Shown in pieces: positions 45,865 through 53,784 of a stretch of 64,000 nt of DNA (position 1 is its first letter; every line of letters begins with the position of its first letter). The DNA lies in NCBI RefSeq assembly GCF_902769175.1, contig NZ_CACXNW010000015.1, positions 62,001 through 126,000 on the forward strand, in the 5' to 3' direction. Below the pieces are notes generated by a model. It had not been told where the DNA came from. It ran no database searches and was given only the letters and a program-made list of their open reading frames with translations. Position numbers and translations under genes: made by a program. The DNA comes from an uncultured Methanobrevibacter sp. GTDB taxonomy: Archaea; Methanobacteriota; Methanobacteria; Methanobacteriales; Methanobacteriaceae.

Positions 45865-46012
45865 ACTTAACCATAAACCATAAAACTTAATATTTCAACC
45901 CTAATTTCAAAAACTTAACCATAAACCATAAAACTTAATATTTCAACCCTAATTTCAAAAACTTAACCATAAATATAAATTAATATTTGATTATTAAATT
46001 CAAAAATTTAAC
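45865..46012. repeat. 48-bp tandem repeats between AKR and metallophosphoesterase genes
   Basis: Copies begin with AACCATAAACCATAAAAC at 45869 and 45917, and a diverged one starts at 45965, an exact 48-bp period. They occupy nearly all of the spacer. Confidence 0.85.
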
Positions 46013-46021
46013 ACAACCTTC

Positions 46022-47098
46022 TTAATATTTAGACCTTAATTTTAAAACAACCAGTTCAGAATCAGTACCCCATCTAAATGGATAATCCATAGAACCTACA
46101 CCAGTTGTAACATGCAAATACTTATCCTTTCCACCAATATTCTTTTTAAATAAACCCATATTATACATAAGCATATTTCCTATCCAAACCACTGGATAGA
46201 ACTGTCCACCATGAGTGTGGCCAGACAATTGAATGTCAAAGCCTAAACTTGAAAATCCTTCCCAATAATTGGGAACATGATAATTGATAATATTAACCTT
46301 ATCCTCATCAATGAAATTGCCTAATTCACCTACACCTACAGTTTCAATTTCCTCAAAACTATAAGTTAATCCAAAAATATTCAAATCCTTAAATTCCATC
46401 CCCTTATTAGCCAAGATGATGATTCCCGCATTTTTACAAGCTTTGTAAACACTTTCAACACCAGGGTAAAAATCATGGTTTCCTGCAGTGAATACTATAG
46501 GCATATCAACTTCCTTTAAAGGCAAAAAATCATCCTCTTCCACTACACAGGACCCATCTGCCAAGTCTCCAGAAATAATAGCCAAATCAGCAGGGATTTC
46601 ATTTAACTTATCTCTAATGTCTTTAATGATTTATTTATGCCTAATAGAGCCAAAATGGACATCTGAAAGGTGAACAATATCAATATCCTGATTAATATTA
46701 TCCAATTCAATGGTTTTCTCATGAATGATGATCTTATGAGCATGCCAGTAGCTGTAAATTGTAATTAAAGGAACCAATAAAAGCAAGAGAACTATAACAT
46801 AGATTGGCAGCTTAACAAAAGCACCAATAGCATAAATCAAAATCAAGTCAAATAAGACAAACAATGACATGAAAATCCAAAATGAAGATATATGCTCTAA
46901 AAACCTTGTTATTGGTCTTGATTTTTTCTCTTCAAAAAACATAGGAACTATCTTAAATACTCCAAATAGAATAGTCAATAAAATTAAATAAACATCTTCT
47001 AATCCACCAAACAATAAAAAGAGATATTTCATAAGAAAAAATTCATATAACATTAAAAATGGAGTGGATAAGATAACTCTTCGTGTTCTGAAACTCAT
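46022..47098 (-). pseudogene. Membrane metallophosphoesterase interrupted by one in-frame TAA
   Basis: The N-terminal 155 codons give four membrane helices and then DIVHLSDVHFGSIRHK, the first metal motif (DxH). Codon 156 is TAA (46631-46633), and the frame continues unshifted as IIKDIRDKLNEIPADLAIISGDLADG with GD, GNHD and GHTHGGQFYP motifs of the calcineurin-like fold. The 359-codon total fits the family of YaeI-like membrane phosphoesterases. A single change (AAA or CAA to TAA) breaks it. The start follows ATAGAGG. It lies next to the similarly broken aldo/keto reductase. Confidence 0.85.
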
Positions 47099-47356
47099 AA
47101 GAAAAACCTCTATTATTACTCTTTATAAAGTTATTTATAAAAATTGCCATTAAAAAATCCAAATTAAATTTAAGTAAAAATCAAACTAAAACAAATGAAA
47201 AATATAAAAAAACAGCCGAAAAACAAAAAATAAAATCAAACTAAAACAAATGAAAAATATAAAAAAACAGCCTAAAAACTAAAAATGAAAGTTAATTAAA
47301 AATCAAACTAAAACAATGAAACAGGCTAAAAACTAAAAATCAATAAAGAAAATAAA
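47099..47356. repeat. Spacer with 54-bp-spaced purine-rich repeats
   Basis: TCAAACTAAAACAAATG recurs at 47181 and 47235 (54 bp) and, diverged, at 47303. It lies between the divergent metallophosphoesterase and aminotransferase genes. No coding content. Confidence 0.65.
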
Positions 47357-47404
47357 GTGCCGGCACAATATTTAAAAACTATTAAAAAGAAAGACTATAT
47401 ATAG
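47357..47404 (+). promoter_or_regulatory. GC palindrome plus TATA box upstream of the aminotransferase
   Basis: A perfect GC-rich palindrome GTGCCGGCAC (47357-47366), striking in this sequence, lies 28 bp before the symmetric TATA box CTATATATAG (47395-47404). Position upstream of TATA suggests an activator site. The transcript would have a ~110-nt leader. Confidence 0.5.
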
Positions 47405-47535
47405 CTTGACATATTTATTTAATCAAATAGGATATGGATTAAAAATAATTCAAATTAAATAAAATTTCAATTTAAATAACAATCCAAAATCAATTAATCA
47501 AGCTCATAATTCTTATTATATATGGAGATGAATGA

Positions 47536-48678
47536 ATGAACGAAATATTATTAATGCTTCCTGGCCCTACAACCGCTGACCCAAGAGTATTGCAAGCAAT
47601 GGGAAAAGCAGTTGTAAACCACAGAGGAGACGAATTCGGAGAAATTTATACTGAAACCACACAATTAATGTCAAAAACTTTCCAAACTGAAAATGATTCT
47701 TACATTCTTACCGGTTCAGGAACTTCTGCAATGGAAGCAGCTGTTTCAAACCTTGTAAACAGAGGAGAAAAAATATTAAATGTTGTTGGAGGAAAATTCG
47801 GAGAAAGGTTTGCAGATATTTCAAAAATGCACGGAATTGAATCAGTGCCTTTAAATGTTGAATGGGGAACTGCTGTAACTGCTGACCAAGTGCAAGAAGC
47901 TTTAGAAGCAGATGAAGACATTAAAGCAGTAACCATGATTCACAATGAAACCTCCACTGGAGTAGCTGCACCTATTCAAGAAGTAGGGGAAGTAATGAAA
48001 AACTACGACGCATTATTCATTGTAGACACTGTATCCTCTTTAGGTGGAGACTATGTAGACGTAGACAAATTCCATATTGACGCTTGTGTAACCGGATCCC
48101 AAAAATGTCTCGCTGCACCACCAGGTCTTGCAGCAATCACCTTCAATGATGATGCATGGGCAGCATGTGAAAAAGTTGAACCAAACAACTACTACTTAAA
48201 CATGCCTAAATACAGAGCAAACGGTAATAAGACTCCTGCTCAAACTCCTTACACCCCATCTGTTTCATTGATTTACGCAATGAAAGCAGCTCTTGAAATC
48301 ATTCAAGAAGAAGGTCTTGAAAACAGAGTAGCAAGACACCACCAAGCAGCAGCTGCAACCAGAGATGCTGTTAAAGCTTTAGGTCTTGAATTATTCCCTG
48401 ATGAAGCTGTATCTTCTGCAACTGTAACTGCAGTTAAAATGCCAGAAGGAGCAACCGATGCACAAATCAGAGGAACTATGTTAGACAAATACTTTGTCCA
48501 ATTAGCTGGTGGACAAGACCATCTTAAAGGAAACATAATCAGAATTGGACACATGGGTGTAATCAGCTACAAAGAATTAGCTATTACTTTCACTGCATTA
48601 GGATTAACCTTAAAAGGATTAGGTTTAGTTGAAGATGCAGGTGCAGGTGTAGCAGCTCTTGCTGACCATTATATCTAA
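47536..48678 (+). CDS. PLP-dependent aminotransferase (alanine-glyoxylate/serine-pyruvate class V)
   Basis: A fold-type I aminotransferase. It starts LLMLPGPTTADPRVLQAMG, with the cofactor region GSGTSAMEAAVSNL, the IVDTVSSLGGDYVDVD Asp, and the Schiff-base Lys in VTGSQKCLAAPPGLA; the C-terminal IRIGHMG carries the substrate Arg. Length 380 is normal. Methanogen members have been linked to alanine-glyoxylate, serine-pyruvate or broad transamination; which applies is unknown. Codons are biased to AAC/TAC/ATC as in highly expressed genes. GGAG is 7 bases before the ATG. It has an isolated promoter with a GC palindrome and two terminator-like elements after it. Confidence 0.92.
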   Translation: MNEILLMLPGPTTADPRVLQAMGKAVVNHRGDEFGEIYTETTQLMSKTFQTENDSYILTGSGTSAMEAAVSNLVNRGEKILNVVGGKFGERFADISKMHGIESVPLNVEWGTAVTADQVQEALEADEDIKAVTMIHNETSTGVAAPIQEVGEVMKNYDALFIVDTVSSLGGDYVDVDKFHIDACVTGSQKCLAAPPGLAAITFNDDAWAACEKVEPNNYYLNMPKYRANGNKTPAQTPYTPSVSLIYAMKAALEIIQEEGLENRVARHHQAAAATRDAVKALGLELFPDEAVSSATVTAVKMPEGATDAQIRGTMLDKYFVQLAGGQDHLKGNIIRIGHMGVISYKELAITFTALGLTLKGLGLVEDAGAGVAALADHYI

Positions 48679-48682
48679 GCCC

Positions 48683-48834
48683 AAGCTTTTCCGCCCCTTC
48701 GGGGCGCAAAACCTTGACCAAAATCTTTTTAAAGATTATTTAGGTTTAAACCTTTAGAAAAACAATATTTCCAAACTTTTACTCGCCTTCGGCTCGCAAA
48801 AGTTTGATCAAAATATTTTCATTAGTTGGGAGTG
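48683..48834 (+). terminator. Two 3' hairpin elements behind the aminotransferase
   Basis: The first (about 48683-48717) is CGCCCC-TTC-GGGGCG flanked by AAGCTTTT/AAAACCTT. The second (48771-48834) is CAAACTTTT/AAAAGTTTG around an inner GCC-TTC-GGC, then GATCAAAATATTTTCATTAGTTGGGA. Both begin CCAARCTTTT and continue TTGAYCAAAAT, so they belong to the same family but with different inner stems. Confidence 0.75.
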
Positions 48835-49112
48835 AATTGCTTTTAACTTTTCTCTTTTTTCTTTTTTCTTTAAAATTTTTTATAAAAACTAATTTTAACT
48901 AATTTTAATAAATTAAAAACTAAACTAAAGGATTATTTTAATTTATCATTTAATTTTGAAAGATTAATATACATACTATCAAAACTAATAACATATATCG
49001 AAATAAATATAATTTATTATAAACTAATAATTAAACAAGTATTTTATAAAATGTAAAAACTATAAAAATTACGAAAAAATTATAAGATTTAAAAAGGATA
49101 AGGAGTCAAAAA
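48835..49112. other. AT-rich spacer before the GerW-like gene
   Basis: Contains the GerW-like gene's AAGGAG ribosome site at the right end and AT-rich promoter sequence. Nothing else was seen. Confidence 0.4.
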
Positions 49113-49634
49113 ATGATTGATGAAACACCAATTAAAACTACTGTAGAAGAATTAAGAAAATTGATTCACATTAACAATTACATTGGAGAACCAATTGAAA
49201 CTGAAGATAAACTATTAATCCCAGTATCCAAAGCAGCAGTAGGTTTTGGAATAGGTGAACAAAAGCATGACAAGGAACTTACTGGAACTGGTGCTGGAAT
49301 AAGCGTAGAACCTACCACAATGGTAGTTGTAACAAAAGGTACAACTGGAGCTGAAGGAATAAGAACCATCAACCTAGCAAAAGGAAGTGAAGGAAACAAA
49401 GCATTAAATGAATTAGGACTTATCCTAACTGATATCGTTAAGGACTTCATCCCATCAAGAGCACCTGAAGATGAATACATAAATGTTGATGACCTCGCTA
49501 ATGTTGATATTCAAGATGGAGAAATAAGGGAAAAGACTGAAGAAGCAGTAAACGATATTAAAGAAGAAGCAAAAGAAACAGTAGAGGATATCGAAGAGGA
49601 AGCAAAAGACGCAATAGATGATATTGAAGAATAA
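49113..49634 (+). CDS. GerW/YtfJ-family protein
   Basis: The core (residues about 1-125) resembles the YtfJ/GerW family known from spore-forming Firmicutes: TTVEELRKLIHINNYIGEPIETEDKLLIPVSKAAVGFGIGEQ, then a Gly-rich GTGAGISVEPTTMVVVTKG. Archaeal homologues exist, and their role is unknown. A long acidic helix (REKTEEAVNDIKEEAKETVEDIEEEAKDAIDDIEE) ends the protein and may associate with membranes or form a coiled coil. A strong AAGGAG site precedes the ATG. It is 62 bp upstream of a DUF2953 gene, the same pair as ytfJ/ytfI in Bacillus. Confidence 0.85.
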   Translation: MIDETPIKTTVEELRKLIHINNYIGEPIETEDKLLIPVSKAAVGFGIGEQKHDKELTGTGAGISVEPTTMVVVTKGTTGAEGIRTINLAKGSEGNKALNELGLILTDIVKDFIPSRAPEDEYINVDDLANVDIQDGEIREKTEEAVNDIKEEAKETVEDIEEEAKDAIDDIEE

Positions 49635-49696
49635 TCAAAACAAGAATTTAGATGTTGAATAAATAATAAAAAATCAAAATATGAAAAGGCGATAAA

Positions 49697-50440
49697 ATGA
49701 ACATAAATCTTTTTTTAATTATACTAATCGCCTTAATTATCATATTTTGTATCATACTTTACAACGGATTAAGATTATTGTTAACTGTTGAAAAGGAAAA
49801 AGGCATAGTTAAATATAAGTTAAAAGCAACTATACTGAAAATAGCTATTTTTACAAGAGAAGGTGCCAAAGGAACCTGTATCGATGAAGATAATGAAGAT
49901 GATGGCACAGATTCTAAAGATTCGGAAGATGATTTAAGCTCTGATAAAGAAGAAGCAGAAAGCACCGAAAAATCAGATAAGAAAGCAGAAGAAGAAGCAG
50001 AAAGTATTGAGAAATCAGATAAGAAAGCAGAAGAAGAATCTGAAGATGAAGAGGATGATGAAGATAAAGGCCTTTTTGAAAAATACGAAGAGATAAAGCC
50101 AATCCTAAAAGAGCTGCTGAATTCCAGGGAAGAACTGAAGAAATTCTTAAGAGACTTCTTAAAGACAATTCACCTTAAAAAACTCGAAGGAAACTTTATA
50201 ATCGGCCTTAGCGATAAAACAACTACTGTAAAAATAGCAAGCTTAATAGGGTCAATAGGTGCTATTGTAAATGGCACAAAGCCAACATCATTAACTGTTC
50301 AACCTAAATTTACAGAAGAGATAATTGATTTTGAAGGAAAAATTGAATTGAAAATCAATTTGCTGTTTTTAATATTCTATAGCTTAATTCTGCTAACTAA
50401 AGAGAACATTAGGAATTTGATTAGAGAGGTTATAAAATAA
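49697..50440 (+). CDS. DUF2953 membrane protein (YtfI-like)
   Basis: 247 residues. An N-terminal membrane helix (LFLIILIALIIIFCIILYNGL) is followed by a short beta region, a highly acidic low-complexity insert of about 75 residues (Glu/Asp/Ser/Lys, with KSDKKAEEE repeated), and a conserved C-terminal part, LKTIHLKKLEGNFIIGLSDKTTTVKIASLIGSIGAI ... VQPKFTEEIIDFEGKIELKINLLFLI. This arrangement matches DUF2953 proteins. AAAGGCGAT is the ribosome site. It is probably co-transcribed with the GerW-like gene; the function of the pair is unknown. Confidence 0.8.
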   Translation: MNINLFLIILIALIIIFCIILYNGLRLLLTVEKEKGIVKYKLKATILKIAIFTREGAKGTCIDEDNEDDGTDSKDSEDDLSSDKEEAESTEKSDKKAEEEAESIEKSDKKAEEESEDEEDDEDKGLFEKYEEIKPILKELLNSREELKKFLRDFLKTIHLKKLEGNFIIGLSDKTTTVKIASLIGSIGAIVNGTKPTSLTVQPKFTEEIIDFEGKIELKINLLFLIFYSLILLTKENIRNLIREVIK

Positions 50441-50568
50441 CTGAAATTATGAGATTAACAAAAAATCCACATTAAAAAAGAGGAAATTGACAAAAAACAC
50501 AAAAAAGAAGAGATTATCAAAAAATCCACTTTAAAGAACAGGAAAAAAACAAATATCAAGTGATTGAA

Positions 50569-50913
50569 ATGGATGGACTGGAAATATTAAACAAGCTTAA
50601 AAAAGAAACATTCTATGAATTTAGCGAAGCAATTCCTATATTCGAAAATGAAATACACTTTATTTACAAAGTGGATATTCTTTCAATTGATATAAATCCA
50701 TCTGAAACTAAAATTGATATGCTAAAAAAACTAATAAAAAGACATAATGTCAAAAGTTCAATATCCCAAATGGATATTACTCCAATAGCTTATATTCTAA
50801 AAATAGAATCTGATTATCAAATTGAAGCAATTGATAAAGAATATACTAAATTCATTGCAAAAAATAAAAATATACTATTGAAAGAGTTTTTAGAAAAAAA
50901 TATCTTAAATTAA
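50569..50913 (+). CDS. Hypothetical protein
   Basis: A 114-residue soluble protein starting at ATG 50569, with a weak AAGTGAT site; GTG at 50560 is an alternative. It begins MDGLEILNKLKKETFYEFSEAIPIF and contains an alpha/beta-like middle. No family recognised. It lies 128 bp after the DUF2953 gene in the same direction and converges with the acetolactate-synthase-like gene, their stop codons being only 7 bp apart. Confidence 0.55.
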   Translation: MDGLEILNKLKKETFYEFSEAIPIFENEIHFIYKVDILSIDINPSETKIDMLKKLIKRHNVKSSISQMDITPIAYILKIESDYQIEAIDKEYTKFIAKNKNILLKEFLEKNILN

Positions 50914-50920
50914 ACCATCA

Positions 50921-52741
50921 CTATTTAGGCAATGGAATATTCTCCTCACATACACACACATCAACTAAAAATGCATGGCTTGAATTCAAAGCACTTTCAA
51001 TTGCTATTTCAAGATCTTCCTTGGTTTCTGCTTTCATGGAATCAATGCCATAATCATTTGCCAATTTTGCAAAATCAGGATTTGTCAAATCCACCTGATA
51101 ATTTTCCATATCATAGATAGTCTCTTCCCATTGACGAATGATTCCCAATTGTGAATTGTTTATAATGAAAACATTTATATTCAAATCATACTCACGAATG
51201 GTAGCCAACTCCTGAATAACCATTTGAATATCTCCATCACCGCAAATGACAACCACATTATCATATGGATGTGCAACAGCTACTCCAATAGATCCAGGAA
51301 GACCATAACCCATTGGTCCAAATCCTCCAGAAAACAGAAGCTTTCCAAACCTATCATTTTCAGACAGCAATGTTGTCCAAGTGGTATGTGTCCCTGCATC
51401 TGATAGGAAATATCCTCCCTTAAATGCATGAACAATCTTATTTATTGCATAAGGAGGTCTCAATGGATTGAAATTACCTTCAATCTCTTCAATTCCATCA
51501 ACCACCAATCCTTTATAATTAGAATAGATTTCATTGATCCAATCGGAATACCTGATAAACTCCTTTTCCCTATAATCCTTATCTTCAATTTCATGCAATA
51601 GCAAATCCAAAAAGTCAAATCCATCCATGCAAAGATTAATGCCTCCTTTAAGGCAATCCCCATCAATATTCACATGAATGATCTTATCCCTAACAGATTC
51701 CATGTCACAAGATGCAACAGTCCTTTCAGACAATCTTGCACCTAAAACCAAAATGCAATCGGAATTTTGATAAGCGTAATTTGCAAGTGAAGTTCCTCGA
51801 AGCCCTACAATTCCAAGGTTCAATTTATCATACTCACTAATGATTCCTTTAGAGTGAAAAGTTGTGGCGATAGGAACCCATGTTTTACTTACAAAAGTGC
51901 TTAATTTTTCGATAGCTTTACCCCAAACTATGCCATTTCCTACAATGATTAATGGTTTTTCTGAAAGCTTGATTTTTTCAATAGATAAGTTGATATTAGT
52001 ATCTACATCACACAGTATATTTTTTGTAAAGTCATCGGAATTCCCATATAATCCTTCATCAAAAATTAGCTTGCCATTTAGATAAACAAAATATTGGCTA
52101 AAAACATTAATCAAATCGTAAAAATCAGAATGATTGGAAATTTTCCGGTTAAAGCAATCCAAATCACAATCAATATCGCTGAAGATATCTTGATTAAAAT
52201 AGCTGACTGCATCACTTAAGCTAAGTCCTTCCAATTCCAAATCAATATCCTCTTGTAAAACATCTTTAGAAAGGTTTATGTGAACAGGGCCATTAGGTCT
52301 TTTATGCAGTATGATCAATGATTGAATCAAATCAAAAATAGCGGATTTGCCAGATGATGGATGAAAGCTGGCAACAGTGATATTCTCAAAAACACCATTG
52401 ATTGGAGAGTTTTGAAAAATATCCTCATCTTTTTTAGAGTAGTCATTGTCTCCAGTGATTACTAAAAGGGGCACTGAATCCTTAAATGCAGTTGCTACCC
52501 CCATAACTAAATTCATGGCACCAGGACCTGCAGTGGAAATGCACAATCCATAATTTCCTGATGAACGAGCATAGGCGTCTGCAGCATGAGCTGCTCCCTG
52601 TTCATGTCTTGTAAGAATATGCTTGATTGAAGAATCCTTTAAAGCCTTATAAAAAGGAAGTATCTGTTCCCCAGGGTGTCCAAATACATATTTTACACCA
52701 TCTTCTTCAAGCAATTTAATCAATACTTCTGCAGCATCCAT
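50921..52741 (-). CDS. Thiamine-diphosphate enzyme, acetolactate-synthase-like
   Basis: A 606-residue protein of the IlvB/POX family. The N-terminal PYR domain has GVKYVFGHPGEQILPFYKAL, the catalytic Glu in TRHEQGAAHAADAYAR, and STAGPGAMNLVMGVATA. The central Rossmann-like domain includes PLIIVGNGIVWGKA, and the C-terminal PP domain has the ThDP motif GDGDIQMVIQELATI ... NN. No regulatory small subunit (IlvN) lies nearby, and the protein is longer than usual ALS by about 40 residues in the middle domain. It could be a paralogue with another 2-oxoacid substrate. GGGAT lies upstream of the ATG. Confidence 0.85.
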   Translation of the reverse strand: MDAAEVLIKLLEEDGVKYVFGHPGEQILPFYKALKDSSIKHILTRHEQGAAHAADAYARSSGNYGLCISTAGPGAMNLVMGVATAFKDSVPLLVITGDNDYSKKDEDIFQNSPINGVFENITVASFHPSSGKSAIFDLIQSLIILHKRPNGPVHINLSKDVLQEDIDLELEGLSLSDAVSYFNQDIFSDIDCDLDCFNRKISNHSDFYDLINVFSQYFVYLNGKLIFDEGLYGNSDDFTKNILCDVDTNINLSIEKIKLSEKPLIIVGNGIVWGKAIEKLSTFVSKTWVPIATTFHSKGIISEYDKLNLGIVGLRGTSLANYAYQNSDCILVLGARLSERTVASCDMESVRDKIIHVNIDGDCLKGGINLCMDGFDFLDLLLHEIEDKDYREKEFIRYSDWINEIYSNYKGLVVDGIEEIEGNFNPLRPPYAINKIVHAFKGGYFLSDAGTHTTWTTLLSENDRFGKLLFSGGFGPMGYGLPGSIGVAVAHPYDNVVVICGDGDIQMVIQELATIREYDLNINVFIINNSQLGIIRQWEETIYDMENYQVDLTNPDFAKLANDYGIDSMKAETKEDLEIAIESALNSSHAFLVDVCVCEENIPLPK

Positions 52742-52887
52742 ATTATCCCATAAAAATTAAAATAAATGAATAAATAAGTTCTTAAATACTCTAAATAAAC
52801 CATCAAATAATCTAAATAAACCATCAAATAATCTAAATTATTAAATAAATGAATCTAAATGATAATTATTAAAAAATAAAAAAATCA

Positions 52888-53418
52888 CTAATAATAGCGA
52901 GATGTGTTATCAGAATAGTTTTCAGAGTACATATCTTGCAGTTTATCTTCATCAACAAGTATTCTGGCTTCTAAACTATTATAAACCTTATTTAAAATTG
53001 TCAAATCTTTAGAGGAAATTAAAATGTAGTTATGTGATTTTCCATCTTCAACGAAAACCGTATAAGTTCCCCGTTCATTATTTTTATAATAGGTGAAACC
53101 TTGGTCTGTCCTTTTCTCAGTACCTAAAGTTTCTTGTTTCATATTTTGCATTCTAAGAAGCCCTTGTGATGCTGTAACTGGAGATCCATTATTGAAACTT
53201 GTAATATTGAGGTCATAATCATAATCATAGTAATAATGAATATCTAAATTGTCTGTATAATTAGATACCTTGTCAGTTACTGGAACCTGAGCAGAACATG
53301 AATTGGTTAAATTAACTTGATGATAAGTGACATTTCTGCCTGGCTCGAATATTAAGTATGAACCTACACATAATAAACAAAATACAGCAATTAATAAAAC
53401 AGCCATTTTTTTATCCAT
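52888..53418 (-). CDS. Small exported or membrane-anchored protein
   Basis: A 176-residue product from ATG 53418, six bases after AGGTG. One hydrophobic segment (MAVLLIAVFCLLCVGSYLIF) is followed by an extracytoplasmic domain with several Asn glycosylation sequons (NVTY, NLTN, NYTD, NITS, NYSD, NTSRYY) and a Tyr-rich YYYDYDYD patch. No family recognised, but the second half (DGKSHNYILISSKDLTILNKVYNSLEARI) resembles small predicted methanogen surface proteins. Probably a cell-surface lipid-independent anchor protein. Confidence 0.65.
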   Translation of the reverse strand: MDKKMAVLLIAVFCLLCVGSYLIFEPGRNVTYHQVNLTNSCSAQVPVTDKVSNYTDNLDIHYYYDYDYDLNITSFNNGSPVTASQGLLRMQNMKQETLGTEKRTDQGFTYYKNNERGTYTVFVEDGKSHNYILISSKDLTILNKVYNSLEARILVDEDKLQDMYSENYSDNTSRYY

Positions 53419-53427
53419 ACTATACAC

Positions 53428-53576
53428 CTATTAATTATAGTTATGTTTTTATCTTTATATATATTATTATAAAAAAAATTGAAAAATAAGGCCAAATATA
53501 TAGCATTGTGAAAAAAATGAATAAAATTTTGAAGATAAAGAATCTTAATAAAAAAAAGGAATAAATAAAAAGAAAA
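53428..53576. other. AT-rich spacer
   Basis: Promoter region of the small exported protein gene (TATATATTATTATA at about 53456-53469), with no other recognised content. Confidence 0.4.
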
Positions 53577-53766
53577 GTTAAGAGGAGTGTACCTCCAGAA
53601 AAAGATTTTAATCAAACTATTTCTAAAAGTTCACAAAGACTATTAATCAAATTTTTCCTAATTCAGAAAGACTTTTAATCAAACTTTTTCTAAAAGTTTG
53701 GAAATAGTTTTAATCAAACTTTTCCTAATTCAGAAAGACTTTTAATCAAACTTTTTCTAAAAGTTT
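53577..53766 (-). repeat. Expanded copy of the 3' hairpin family behind the first symporter gene
   Basis: Four to five tandem copies of AGACTTTTAATCAAACTTTT, several completed by TCTAAAAGTTTGG to form CAAACTTTT/AAAAGTTTG hairpins. They end just before the stop of the symporter gene, and the outer edge carries GGAGT as in other family members. Confidence 0.7.
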
Positions 53767-53784
53767 GATGGACAGAATGGTGAG

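Noticed and set aside
45236-46633. In-frame stops as pyrrolysine readthrough
   Set aside because: Pyrrolysine uses TAG; these stops are TAA, and the families are not Pyl enzymes.
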